64,000 nucleotides of DNA from Beijerinckiaceae bacterium (GCA_021324915.1 JAJPIC010000017.1:124001-188000), one strand, 5' to 3'; positions 35,593 to 44,410 are shown, counted from the first letter of the stretch. A program made the numbers and translations. Notes: generated by a model not told the origin, from the sequence alone.

Positions 35593-36518
35593 TCGAAGCC
35601 GCAATGCTCTGGAACGAACCGAACAACAAGTCGCATTGGGACGCGGAGCTCGATCCCGATTGGCGCTTGTTCGGCGAAATGGCCATTCTGGCCGGAGAGG
35701 CGATCCGCGCCGAGAACGCCGGTCTGCCGCGCGTGCTCGGCGGCATTTCGCCGATCGATCCGGGCTTCATTTCCAATATGAAAGGGCGCGGCGTACTCGA
35801 TCATGTCGAGGCTGTCGCCGTGCACGGTTTCCCGCTCGACTGGAATCATTGGCAGATCCACGAATGGCCCGCCAAGATCGACGAGATCCGTGCCGTTACC
35901 GAATTGCCGATCTGGGTGAGCGAAGTGGGCGTTTCGACGTTCGGCGCGGATGAAGTCCAAGTCTGGGGATTGGAGCGCACGGCGGAACTCTTGATCGGCA
36001 AAGCGCCGCGAATCCATTGGTACAGTCTTTACGATCTGCCCGCCGCTTGGGGTGCCACGACGCGCCACAAGGAGGCGGAAGGCTCCGCCTATTATCGCCA
36101 TTTCCACATGGGGCTCATCAATGCCGACGGCACGCCGAAGCCGGCGCTCGAGCTCTTCCCGCGCTACACGCCGCAGCTGGGCCTCGTGCAATGGTTCCAT
36201 TTCGAAGACCCGCGCCTCGACGACGCCGTCGCCTGGATGAAACGGCTCGGCGTCACTTATCTACGCACCGGGCTTTCCTGGGCGGATAGTTTCCGGCCCA
36301 ATGCGCAAGCCTGGTTCGACCGGATGATGGCGGCGCTCGAAGATTTCGACGTGACCGTCACTTTCTGCTTCACGCCGGAACATCTCGGCCTTGCCGCGCA
36401 TCACACGAGCCCGCCGCGCGAGGCAGGCGAATTCGCGGAATTTTGCGCGAGGATGGTCCGGCGCTATGCAGGAACGGCGCGCTCGCGCGAAGCCGAAGCC
36501 GCATCGCTCGGCGCGTAG
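35589..36518 (+). CDS. Glycoside-hydrolase-like TIM-barrel protein with permuted segment order
   Basis: 309 residues; its ATG overlaps the methyltransferase stop. 'MLWNEPNNKSHWD' at residues 6-18 is a clan GH-A acid/base motif (Glu10) and 'PIWVSEVGVSTFGA' holds a nucleophile-like Glu112, as in beta-xylosidases (GH39-like). In clan A enzymes the NEP motif ends strand 4, so strands 1-3 should precede it. Here nothing precedes it; instead residues about 212-294 ('AWMKRLGVTYLRTGLSWADS', 'TVTFCFTPEHLG', 'FCARMVRRYAG') look like strands 1-3. The domain therefore appears circularly permuted. There is no signal peptide, so it is cytoplasmic. A role in trimming or transferring xylose-like residues is possible given the UXS-like gene next door. 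Confidence 0.65.
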   Translation: MIEAAMLWNEPNNKSHWDAELDPDWRLFGEMAILAGEAIRAENAGLPRVLGGISPIDPGFISNMKGRGVLDHVEAVAVHGFPLDWNHWQIHEWPAKIDEIRAVTELPIWVSEVGVSTFGADEVQVWGLERTAELLIGKAPRIHWYSLYDLPAAWGATTRHKEAEGSAYYRHFHMGLINADGTPKPALELFPRYTPQLGLVQWFHFEDPRLDDAVAWMKRLGVTYLRTGLSWADSFRPNAQAWFDRMMAALEDFDVTVTFCFTPEHLGLAAHHTSPPREAGEFAEFCARMVRRYAGTARSREAEAASLGA

Positions 36519-36530
36519 ACACGCATTTTC

Positions 36531-36594
36531 CGATGCTCGCTTGTCTCAGCATCGGATGATCCAAAAACCGGTTTCCACTTTTGGGTCCGATGCT
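36531..36594. repeat. Palindromic element, AGCATCGGA family
   Basis: AGCATCGGA (36549-36557) and TCCGATGCT (36586-36594) bracket 'aaaaaccggtttccactttt'; an extra GATGCT at 36532-36537 can pair with the left arm. It lies between converging genes and overlaps the stop codon of the minus-strand epimerase by two bases. A degraded relative is at 54351-54392. It could act as a bidirectional terminator. Confidence 0.7.
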
Positions 36595-37639
36595 ATTGGG
36601 CCGCGACGCGCGGGGTATCGGCCTTGCGGCGATGGCGCGGCTGCCGTTGGATCGACAATTCCGCCGCGGCGCGGGCTGCGGCCGTGAAATAGGCGATCGT
36701 CTGGCGAAGGCCTGTTTCGAGCGGAACGCGGGGCGCCCAGTCGAGGATTTTGCGCGCGATGGAAATATCGGGACGTCTGCGGCGCGGATCATCCACCGGC
36801 AGCGGCCGGAAGATGATGTTCGAATGCGTGCCGGTCAATTCCATCACCCGCTCGGCGAGTTCGCGGACTTTCATCTCGGTGGGATTACCAAGATTGACCG
36901 CACCCCGATAAGCATGCTCGTACTCCATGAGCCGGATGAGGCCCTGGACGAGATCGTCGATATAACAAAACGAGCGCGTCTGATCGCCGCTTCCATAGAT
37001 CGTGATGTCGTCGCCGGCGAGCGCCTGCGTCACCACATTCGATACGACGCGCCCATCGTCGGCGCGCATGCGCGGACCATAGGTGTTGAAGATGCGCGCG
37101 ACGCGCACGTCGACGCGTCCGCCGCGCTGGAAATCGAAGGTCAAGGTCTCGGCCGCACGCTTGCCTTCGTCGTAGCAAGCGCGCGGTCCGGTGGGATTGA
37201 CATTGCCCCAATAGCTTTCGCGCTGCGGATGAATTTCCGGGTCGCCATAAACTTCGCTCGTCGAAGCGAGCAGGAAGCGGGCTTTGTGGAGCTCGGCGAG
37301 CTGCAGCAAATGGCGCGTACCGAGCACGTTCGTCAGCAGCGTATGTTCGGGATTGGCCTGGTAATGCGGCGGAGAGGCGGCGCAAGCGAGATTGTAGATC
37401 TGCGAAATAACGCAACCGGAGCGCGTCAGTCGCGCCGGCAATGGATCGATCACGTCCGCATCGATCGCATCGAAGCCTGGCTCACGCTCCAAATGCCGGA
37501 TATTGGCGTAGCGCCCGGTCTGAAAATTGTCGATGCACAGCACCCGACACCCCTCGGCAAGCAAAGCATCGGCGAGATGCGAGCCGATGAAGCCCGCTCC
37601 TCCCGCGATGAGCACAAGGCTGTCGTTCCTGCGATCCAT
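36593..37639 (-). CDS. UDP-glucuronate decarboxylase-like epimerase (UDP-xylose synthase type)
   Basis: 348 residues. '[18 protein letters not shown]' binds NAD; 'YNLACAASPPHYQANPEHTL', 'STSEVYGDPEIHPQ', 'CYDEGKRAAETL' (YxxxK as YDEGK) and 'ARIFNTYGPRM' are close to UXS enzymes, which turn UDP-glucuronate into UDP-xylose. It is the last gene of the ten-gene minus-strand operon, 18 bases after a CgeB-like GT gene. Together with the xylosidase-like protein at 35589 it hints that xylose or a pentose is part of the product. The C-terminal 35 residues are Arg/Ala-rich and not family-typical. Confidence 0.8.
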   Translation of the reverse strand: MDRRNDSLVLIAGGAGFIGSHLADALLAEGCRVLCIDNFQTGRYANIRHLEREPGFDAIDADVIDPLPARLTRSGCVISQIYNLACAASPPHYQANPEHTLLTNVLGTRHLLQLAELHKARFLLASTSEVYGDPEIHPQRESYWGNVNPTGPRACYDEGKRAAETLTFDFQRGGRVDVRVARIFNTYGPRMRADDGRVVSNVVTQALAGDDITIYGSGDQTRSFCYIDDLVQGLIRLMEYEHAYRGAVNLGNPTEMKVRELAERVMELTGTHSNIIFRPLPVDDPRRRRPDISIARKILDWAPRVPLETGLRQTIAYFTAAARAAAELSIQRQPRHRRKADTPRVAAQ

Positions 37640-37657
37640 GATTCATCACCTCGTCAG

Positions 37658-38779
37658 CTATGAGACGAACGCCGCGGCTAAGGGATCGTTGCGTGCCTGT
37701 TCGCTCTTGTTGCGACGCGCATGCGGCTGCGCCGCATCGATATGGAGCTCGAGCTCTCGTGCCCGCTGCGCGGCAGTATGCGTGCCGAGCACACGGCGGC
37801 GCACGCGCTGCGCCAAGCGGCGCCGGACAGGCTCCGGCGTAGCTTCGAGAAAGCTCAGAATGTCTTGCGTGCGCGCGGCCAACAGAATTTCCTCCTGAAT
37901 TGCGAAGAAGGTCTCGAGCCCCGGCCAAGCGTCGGAAATCAGGGGCGTACCGCAAGCGGCCGCTTCGAAGAGGCGAACGCTGGGGCTGAATCCGGTCCGC
38001 AACATGTCGGCGCGCGTGAGGTTCAGCGCAAAACGGCAGGCGCCGTAAAAGGCCGGATGTTGAGCGGGCGCGACATGGTTCTGCCGCGTGACATTCGGCG
38101 GCCAGTCGATACCTTCCGGATAGAGCGGTCCTCCGACAATGAAAGAGAGATGGGGCGCACGGCGCGCGGGCTCGATCAGCAGGCGTTCGAGCGCCGGCTG
38201 CCGATCGGGCGAATACGTGCCGAGATAGCCGAGGTCATAGCGGGGCTTGGCGCCGGTCGGCCGATAGACCGATGGATCGACCGAGCAGTAGAGGGCGACG
38301 GCGGCACGTGCGCCGAAATCATGCGTCAATCGCTCGAGAATGGGCCCGCCGGTGAACGAGAGATAAAGGTCGTAACCGTCGATGAGATCGCGGCTCAAAT
38401 ATTTGCAGCGGTCGAGATCGCCGAGCGTCACGGGCGTATCGATGTCGTAGAAGGCGACGACACCTCGCGCATGTTTCTGCACGAAGCGTCCGACCGCGAT
38501 TCCTTCCGGCACATAGGACCCGACGATTACGGCTCTGGCTTGCGCGATTTCCGGGCAAAACCGCTCAAGCTCGGCGAGCGAACGGTAGAGGACGAGCCGG
38601 CAAAATTCGGGTTCTTCGAGATCGCGATGCGTTGCATACCAAGGCTGATCGCGCTCGAGAAAGAGAATCTCGTGTCCGCGCGCGGCATAGGCCTTGAGCA
38701 GAGCCCGATAGGTCGTCGCATGTCCATTGCCCCAGGACGAGGAGAGCGAGAGCCCGAGGACGACGAGATCATAGCTCAT
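37658..38779 (-). CDS. CgeB-like glycosyltransferase (paralogue A)
   Basis: 373 residues from the ATG at 38779, which overlaps the upstream gene's stop by four bases. 'GLSLSSSWGNGHATTYRALL' at the N-terminus, 'VVAFYDIDTPVTLGDL', 'YLGTYSPDRQPALERLLI' and 'RLFEAAACGTPLISDAW' are the GT-B fold signatures of the CgeB/glycosyltransferase-1-like family; the last is the donor-binding EX7E-like region. It is clearly paralogous to the gene at 47609 (shared SSSWGNGHAT, YD-DTPVTL, YLGTY--DRQ) and more distantly to the next two upstream genes. It should transfer a sugar from a nucleotide donor in the cytoplasm; donor and acceptor are unknown. Confidence 0.78.
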   Translation of the reverse strand: MSYDLVVLGLSLSSSWGNGHATTYRALLKAYAARGHEILFLERDQPWYATHRDLEEPEFCRLVLYRSLAELERFCPEIAQARAVIVGSYVPEGIAVGRFVQKHARGVVAFYDIDTPVTLGDLDRCKYLSRDLIDGYDLYLSFTGGPILERLTHDFGARAAVALYCSVDPSVYRPTGAKPRYDLGYLGTYSPDRQPALERLLIEPARRAPHLSFIVGGPLYPEGIDWPPNVTRQNHVAPAQHPAFYGACRFALNLTRADMLRTGFSPSVRLFEAAACGTPLISDAWPGLETFFAIQEEILLAARTQDILSFLEATPEPVRRRLAQRVRRRVLGTHTAAQRARELELHIDAAQPHARRNKSEQARNDPLAAAFVS

Positions 38780-39870
38780 GCGAGCGCCCTCTCGCGCTTC
38801 AAGGCGGCGAGCTCGCGCAGCGCCCCGTCCACTTCCGCGCCACGCCGCGCATAAGTGTGTTCGGCAAGGATGCGCCGGCGTGCGGCCTCGCCGATCGCGC
38901 GCGCCGTTTCGGGCGTGAGCGCCTCGAGGAGATCCGCAACGTCCTGGCCGTCGCGCGCTACAAGCACTTCCTTGTCCGGGTGAAGGAAGAGTTCGATCCC
39001 TTCCCAAGCGTCGGTGATGAGACAGGCGCTCGCGCCAGCTGCCTCGAACACGCGGGTCGCCGGCGAAAAGCCGATGTTCGCCATACTGTCGCGCGCGATA
39101 TTGAGAACCGCCAGCGGCGTCGCATTGAAGGCATTGTGTTCGCGCGTATAGACATGACCGAGCGCACGCACGTTCGACGGCATGGTGAGTGTCTCCCAGC
39201 CATTGCCGCCGATCAGGAACGACTTCTCGGTCGCAAGCATCGCAGGGACGAAAAAGAATTCGCCGACCCGCGCTTCCCGATCCGGCAGCCGATTGCCGAG
39301 AAAAGCAAGATCGCAGGCAAAGCGCGGATCGGGCTCGACCGGATGATGCGTCTTGGGATCGAGCGCATTATAGATCGGAACGCAGCGCGCCGCGCCAAAT
39401 CGCTCATAACCCGCGACGACCGGCGGCCCGCCGCCATAGGTGAAGACCATGTCGAGCGCCGGCATGGCCTGGTGCAGCGGATGGCGCGGATCTACCGCAA
39501 GCTCCGCGAGCGTCGCCGGAGCATCGACGTCCCAGAAAATGCGGATCGCATGCGGGCGCGAAGCATCGATGACGCCGGCGAGCAGGACATCGTCGAAAAC
39601 GCCGACACCGCTGGCCTTGACGACCACATCGGCAGAGGCCGCTTCGGCGATCACCCGGCGAACACCCGATTCCGTCGCAGGATAGACGACGACATCCGCC
39701 CAATCCGGCGGATCGATATCGCGATGGCTTTGGCGCTCGAAGGCGTCGGGCTCGTAGAACGTGATCGCGTGTCCGCGACGCGCGAGCTCTTCGAGGAGCC
39801 CCCGATAATAAGTGGCCGCTCCGTTCCAATACGAAGAGAGGAGGCTCGAGCCATAAAAGGCGATATTCAT
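38776..39870 (-). CDS. CgeB-like glycosyltransferase (paralogue B)
   Basis: 364 residues from the ATG at 39870; an in-frame extension upstream lies wholly in the previous gene. N-terminal 'YGSSLLSSYWNGAATYYRGL' parallels paralogue A, as do 'RIFWDVDAPATLAEL', 'CDLAFLGNRLPDREARVGEF' and 'TRVFEAAGASACLITDAWEG' near the donor site. Both ends overlap neighbours by four bases. Such adjacent paralogues suggest successive additions of similar sugars to one oligosaccharide. No membrane segment is visible. Confidence 0.77.
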   Translation of the reverse strand: MNIAFYGSSLLSSYWNGAATYYRGLLEELARRGHAITFYEPDAFERQSHRDIDPPDWADVVVYPATESGVRRVIAEAASADVVVKASGVGVFDDVLLAGVIDASRPHAIRIFWDVDAPATLAELAVDPRHPLHQAMPALDMVFTYGGGPPVVAGYERFGAARCVPIYNALDPKTHHPVEPDPRFACDLAFLGNRLPDREARVGEFFFVPAMLATEKSFLIGGNGWETLTMPSNVRALGHVYTREHNAFNATPLAVLNIARDSMANIGFSPATRVFEAAGASACLITDAWEGIELFLHPDKEVLVARDGQDVADLLEALTPETARAIGEAARRRILAEHTYARRGAEVDGALRELAALKRERALA

Positions 39871-40967
39871 GCGGCCTCCACTTCCGGCGCTTTGAGCTTG
39901 GCGACGATGGCGAGGAGTTCGGCGGCGCGATGCGCGCACGTGTGGCGAGCGCGGATTGTCGCGAGCCCGGCTTCGGCGAGGACGGCGCGCAAGCCTTTAT
40001 CCTCTTTGAGCGCACGCAAGTGGCGTGTCATCTCCGCTTCGTTACGCGCCACAAGATAATCCCGACCGGATGTAAAGAGACGTTCGCTATCGTCCCACGG
40101 CGCGCAGACGAGCGGAATGCCGCAAGCAAGGGCCTCGAAGACGCGGATCGTCGGAATGCCGGGCAGAAGAGCCGCATAATAGCGGCGCGGGACGTGTACG
40201 GTCGCAAGATGGCGCGCATAGACAAGCGGCGCTTGCGGATTGGCAAGCCAGCCGCGATAGATTGCTCCATGCGCCTCGAGCGCGCGCCGCGCTGCTTCAG
40301 GATAGCGCACGCCATGGACGTCGAGCGGCAGATTTGCCCGCGCGGCCGGACGAAGCAAAAATTCTTCGAGTTCGGCGGAGCGCTCGTCGTCCCCCCAATT
40401 CCCGATCCAGACGAGGCCCGAGCGCGGACCTTCGTCGGATGGCGGCCGGAAGAGCCGCGCATCCGCAGCCTCATGCCAGACGAAGACGCGATGACCGAAG
40501 CGCCGGTAGACCTCGGCAAGCGCCGCGCCGAAGGCCAGTACGCCGTCATAGGCCGTAAGATCGAAGCCATGAATCGTCTCGGGCTCGCTTACCGCACGGT
40601 GATGCGTATCGTGGAAGAGGAGCAGGAAGCGCGCGCCTCTTTTACGTTGCGCGCCGAGATTGGCCACGAGCCAAGGCTCGTTCCATTCGTGCACGATGAC
40701 GAGATCGGCGCCGTCGATTGCAGCCTCGATCTCCTCTTCATTGGTGAAGCTCTCCGAGCTGAGCTCCGGATAGGCTTGGCGGAATGGCTCGAGGCCCTTT
40801 GGTCCGTGATCCTCGAGCAGGTTTCTGAGACTCCAGGACTCTTTCGGTTCGAAGGCGCGCACGTCGTGGCCCAAAGCGATCAGCTCGCGCAGAATGCCGC
40901 GCAGGAAATGCGCATTGCCGTGATTCCAGCAGGAGCGCAGCGAATGCGTGAAATAGACGATCTTCAT
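39867..40967 (-). CDS. CgeB-like glycosyltransferase (paralogue C)
   Basis: 366 residues. 'MKIVYFTHSLRSCWNHGNAHFLRGILRELIALGH' belongs to the same GT-B family but is the most diverged of the four copies; the first part holds 'WNHGNAHFLRG' and the donor-side motif is 'IRVFEALACGIPLVCAPWDD'. A mid-protein 'YRRFGHRVFVWHEAADARLF' replaces the region where the others bind acceptor. It overlaps both flanking genes by four bases. The sugar transferred cannot be predicted. Confidence 0.77.
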   Translation of the reverse strand: MKIVYFTHSLRSCWNHGNAHFLRGILRELIALGHDVRAFEPKESWSLRNLLEDHGPKGLEPFRQAYPELSSESFTNEEEIEAAIDGADLVIVHEWNEPWLVANLGAQRKRGARFLLLFHDTHHRAVSEPETIHGFDLTAYDGVLAFGAALAEVYRRFGHRVFVWHEAADARLFRPPSDEGPRSGLVWIGNWGDDERSAELEEFLLRPAARANLPLDVHGVRYPEAARRALEAHGAIYRGWLANPQAPLVYARHLATVHVPRRYYAALLPGIPTIRVFEALACGIPLVCAPWDDSERLFTSGRDYLVARNEAEMTRHLRALKEDKGLRAVLAEAGLATIRARHTCAHRAAELLAIVAKLKAPEVEAA

Positions 40968-42061
40968 GCCGCGCCTCGCATTGGCTGGCGCAGCCCGTCA
41001 TAGATCGAAGCCATTGTCGCAGCGACACGATCGACGCAATAGCGCTCGGCGCGCAGGCGCGCTGCCTCGCCCATTTCGGCGCGTCGCACCGGATCGAGCC
41101 ATTTCAGTGCGTCGGCGAAAGCGCGCGGATCGCGCGCGCCGACGAAGAGCGCGGCGCCGTCCCATAGCTCGCGGAAGGTCGGAATATCGGAAAGGATCAG
41201 CGCGCAGCCCGCTTGCGCCGCTTCGAGAACCGCAAGACCGAAAGGTTCGTAAAGCGCAGCCGAGACGAACATCGGCCGGCGCGCGAGCTCGGCACGCATC
41301 TGCGCCGCATCGAGACTGCCGAGGCACTTGAGATGTCGCGGCGTGAACCGCGTGCCATTCGGCCCCTCGACGGGCCCCGCCGCAAAGAGCGGAATATCGA
41401 TAAGTCCGGCCGCGGCGTCGAGCACGGCAATATTCTTGCCCTCGTCCCAGAGACGTCCGGCGGTGAAGGCAGAGGGTGCCTTATCCGCTTCTGCAGTCGA
41501 GGTCGCACACGAAGGCCGCCCGTTATGCACGACGATCGGCATGCGCCCGTAGAGTTCGGCGAGCGTCTGCGCGAAAGATCGACTCGGACAAATCACGACG
41601 TCGGCGCCCGCCATCCCGCGCGCCATAAGTCGCGTGCGCCAGGCAAAGTCCGGCGGAAGCGCCGTGCTTTTGACCGCAGCCCACCAGCTGGCAAGGCAGG
41701 AATGCGCCACCGCTACGACTGGCGCTGGATAGCGCGCAATCGCCAAAGCGGGCGTGTTCAAGTGGACGGCATCCGCCTCGTTGAGGGCGGCGAGCGCAGC
41801 AACAGCCGATGCCGTCGCCATAGCGCTCCCTTCGTCCGCCGCAAGCCAGTCGAGCGGCAAGCCTGTTTCGATGAATTTGAGGCCGTCCACCCCAACGAGA
41901 GCCGCGCGCTGCGCTGCGCTCACCCGCGGCCCGAGCAGAGCGAGCGTCGTCTCGATCCCATGCGCAGCCAAAGCCGCCGCGAGATCGACCGCATATTGAA
42001 AGACGCCGCCCACCGCATCGGCCGTCATGAAGAGGCGCAGCGGTCTCAAGCGCGTTCGCAT
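40964..42061 (-). CDS. GT4-family glycosyltransferase
   Basis: 365 residues, GT-B fold of family 4. The N-terminus has 'DAVGGVFQYAVDLAAALAAH' (acceptor-side glycine-rich loop), and the C-terminal domain has 'TAGRLWDEGKNIAVLDAAA' and 'PFGLAVLEAAQAGCALILSD', the E-x7-E donor-binding motif. It overlaps the radical SAM gene by 16 bases and the next GT gene by four. GT4 members include the MshA-type N-acetylglucosaminyltransferase that uses inositol phosphate, so this gene and the one at 50300 are candidates for such a step. Confidence 0.82.
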   Translation of the reverse strand: MRTRLRPLRLFMTADAVGGVFQYAVDLAAALAAHGIETTLALLGPRVSAAQRAALVGVDGLKFIETGLPLDWLAADEGSAMATASAVAALAALNEADAVHLNTPALAIARYPAPVVAVAHSCLASWWAAVKSTALPPDFAWRTRLMARGMAGADVVICPSRSFAQTLAELYGRMPIVVHNGRPSCATSTAEADKAPSAFTAGRLWDEGKNIAVLDAAAGLIDIPLFAAGPVEGPNGTRFTPRHLKCLGSLDAAQMRAELARRPMFVSAALYEPFGLAVLEAAQAGCALILSDIPTFRELWDGAALFVGARDPRAFADALKWLDPVRRAEMGEAARLRAERYCVDRVAATMASIYDGLRQPMRGAA

Positions 42062-43338
42062 GCCGCCTCCAACTCCCCGAGGGGGCGCGGATGTTCGTCC
42101 TGAATGTCGCTGAACGACCCGAATTGCATCAGATAATGTTCATGCGCGCGCTCCCAGGCATGCGCATCGGGCGCGCCCCACAGGCGCCGATAATCGGGGG
42201 ATGACGGATAAGGATAGAGCGGCACAGGATCGTTCGCCCAGACGCCGGCGCGCTGCAATTTCTCTCGCCATTGCGCAACGAGCGCCGGGTCGTCGTCGGC
42301 GAGCTTGATGAGATTGGCCTGCACGAAGGGCACGCGCCGGCGCGCATAGATGAGGCGCTCGGCAAGATCGTCGGTGCTCATGCGGCAGTTCTTGTCGAGC
42401 GCTGCCCGTCCTTCCGGTGTGAGGCTTTCGACTCCCGCCTCGATCGAGACGCAGCGCGCCTCGCCCAAAAGATCGAGCATATCCGGCCGCCAGAGATCGA
42501 TGCGCGTCTGAATGCCGAACGGAATCTGACGCGACACGAGCGCCTCGAGCAGCGGCTTCTGCGGCAGGAAGATCTCGTCGATGAAATAGAAATAGACGAC
42601 GCCTTGCGCGATCAGCCGATCGATCTCGTGCAAGAGCGGATCGAGTTCACGGCGGCGATATTTATCGCGATAATCGAGCTTGGCGCAGAAGCTGCACGAA
42701 TAGGGACAGCCGCGCGAGGCTTCGACCTCGGCGCCCGGTCCATCCGGCACGATGTCGAAGCGATGGTGATGGTGGTGATGCGCCTTCACCCATTCGTCCG
42801 GCCAGGCGAGCGGCGGAAGGTCGGTAAACTGCGTCATCCGCGGCTCGCCCGTGACAATGACCGCGGGTCCGTCGCGAAGCGCAAGGCCGGGAATTGCAGC
42901 GAGCCTGCCCCCGCTGGCGATTTCGACGAGCGCTTCTTCGGATTCGCCCCTAACGACGGCATCGACGCCAAGCTTGCGCAACGTGGGTTCAGGCGTGACC
43001 GATCCGTGCGGGCCGACCGCGATCGTCACCCCGCCGCGATTCCCGAGAGCGACGAGGAATTCACGCGGAACGCGCAGCTCCGGCGGCGCACAGCGCCAGA
43101 AGAGATAGGTCGGCGCCGTGGTCACAACCGTCATCTCCGGTCCGAATTCCGCGACCTGCTTGGCGAGCCGCGCGATCGGCGTACCCGTGATGTGACCGTC
43201 GAAAATCCGTGCCTCGTGCCCGGCGCGCTCGAGCAGAACCTTGGCGCAACCGAGTTCGATCGGAAGATGCGGCTCGCGACAGCCGAAATAGATCGAACCG
43301 TCGAAATGCCAGGTCGGATTGACGAGCGCGACGCGCAT
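42046..43338 (-). CDS. B12-binding-domain radical SAM enzyme (TIGR04295-like)
   Basis: 430 residues from the ATG at 43338, one base after the upstream epimerase's stop. The N-terminal half resembles a cobalamin-binding domain ('ALVNPTWHFDGSIYFG', 'AVGPHGSVTPEPTLRKLG', 'VVRGESEEAL'); residues 211-218 'CPYSCSFC' give the CxxxCxxC site for the SAM [4Fe-4S] cluster, followed by 'YFIDEIFLP' and 'CVSIEAGVESLTPEG'. I recall family TIGR04295, 'rhizo-twelve system', with this layout. Such enzymes methylate or rearrange unreactive carbons. A run of six His at residues 187-192 precedes the radical SAM domain. It probably modifies a sugar or the inositol of the product. Confidence 0.8.
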   Translation of the reverse strand: MRVALVNPTWHFDGSIYFGCREPHLPIELGCAKVLLERAGHEARIFDGHITGTPIARLAKQVAEFGPEMTVVTTAPTYLFWRCAPPELRVPREFLVALGNRGGVTIAVGPHGSVTPEPTLRKLGVDAVVRGESEEALVEIASGGRLAAIPGLALRDGPAVIVTGEPRMTQFTDLPPLAWPDEWVKAHHHHHHRFDIVPDGPGAEVEASRGCPYSCSFCAKLDYRDKYRRRELDPLLHEIDRLIAQGVVYFYFIDEIFLPQKPLLEALVSRQIPFGIQTRIDLWRPDMLDLLGEARCVSIEAGVESLTPEGRAALDKNCRMSTDDLAERLIYARRRVPFVQANLIKLADDDPALVAQWREKLQRAGVWANDPVPLYPYPSSPDYRRLWGAPDAHAWERAHEHYLMQFGSFSDIQDEHPRPLGELEAACERA

Positions 43339-43339
43339 C

Positions 43340-44410
43340 TCAGGCTCCCATTTTGCGTCTGGCGGGCAGATCGCCATGCTCGGCCGAAAGCCAAAGGAAC
43401 AGGCGCTCGACACCGGCGCGCCAAGCGAGCGGCGGGGCGAGCCCGAGCTCGCGCGCAATGCGGCGCGTATCGGAGACGTAATAGCGCTGATCGCCGGCCC
43501 GCCACGGCTGAAAGTCGAGTTCGATCTTGCGGCCGGCAAGCCGCTCGGCATAGGCGATAAGCTGCATCAGGCTCACCGCATTGGCGGGGCCGCCGCCGAG
43601 ATTGAATGCGCGGCCACCGATCTTGCCGATATGTCTGCGGGCGCGAACATAAGCTTCGACCGCATCGTCGACGAAGAGCAGATCGCGCACCTGCCGCCCG
43701 TCGCCGAAGATCGTGATCGGTTCGCCCGCCAGAACACGCAGGAGAAAATGGGCGACCCAGCCCTGATCCTCGGTGCCCATCTGGCGGGGACCATAGATGC
43801 AGCTCATCCGCATCACCGCGGTCGGCAAGCCGAAAGAGCGCGCATAGTCGAGCACATATTGCTCGGCTGCACCTTTCGAACAGCCGTAGGGCGTGTGAAA
43901 CTCGAGCGAGCGTTCTTCCGAAATGCCGCGGCCGCCCAAGATTTCGTCGCGCGGCTGATATGCCTCTTCATTGGCCGCGAGCTCGATATCGGCGAGATCG
44001 CCATAGACCTTATTGGTGCTGGCAAAGATGAGGGGGGCGCGCGCACCGCTTTTGCGAATGGATTCGAGCAGCCGGATCGTGGCTTCGAGATTGACCGAGC
44101 AATCTTCGAGCGGATCGAGGAGGCTGCTCGTCACCGCGACTTGCGCGGCGAAATGAAAAATGGCGCTTGCTTCTTTCACGGCATCGCCGAGAGCCGCGGC
44201 ATCGCGCACGTCGGCGACGGCGAGCGCGATCTTCGCGCCGTGGCGCGCCCTGAGCCAAGCGACATTGCGTTCGACGCCGGGGCGAACCAGAGCGTCGTAG
44301 ATGAGGACATGTTCGCCCTCGCTCGCCAGACGGTCGGCGAGATTGGAGCCGATAAAGCCCGCGCCGCCGGTCACGAGAACCGGGCGGATTTTACGAACCG
44401 CCGATGTCAT
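43340..44410 (-). CDS. NAD-dependent epimerase (CDP-tyvelose/paratose epimerase-like)
   Basis: 356 residues from the ATG at 44410, overlapping the upstream stop by four bases. '[18 protein letters not shown]' binds NAD; 'FASTNKVYGDLADIEL', 'TPYGCSKGAAEQYVLDYA' (YxxxK) and 'RMSCIYGPRQMGTEDQGWVA' strongly resemble CDP-paratose 2-epimerases (RfbE/Tyv), which epimerise C2 of a CDP-3,6-dideoxyhexose. The true substrate here is probably another sugar nucleotide, since no CDP-dideoxysugar genes are present. Next downstream is the radical SAM gene after one base. Confidence 0.8.
   Translation of the reverse strand: MTSAVRKIRPVLVTGGAGFIGSNLADRLASEGEHVLIYDALVRPGVERNVAWLRARHGAKIALAVADVRDAAALGDAVKEASAIFHFAAQVAVTSSLLDPLEDCSVNLEATIRLLESIRKSGARAPLIFASTNKVYGDLADIELAANEEAYQPRDEILGGRGISEERSLEFHTPYGCSKGAAEQYVLDYARSFGLPTAVMRMSCIYGPRQMGTEDQGWVAHFLLRVLAGEPITIFGDGRQVRDLLFVDDAVEAYVRARRHIGKIGGRAFNLGGGPANAVSLMQLIAYAERLAGRKIELDFQPWRAGDQRYYVSDTRRIARELGLAPPLAWRAGVERLFLWLSAEHGDLPARRKMGA

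Noticed and set aside
42763-42780. His6 tag as vector contamination
   Set aside because: It is internal to a normal gene with native flanks and mixed CAC/CAT codons; no vector sequence is nearby.
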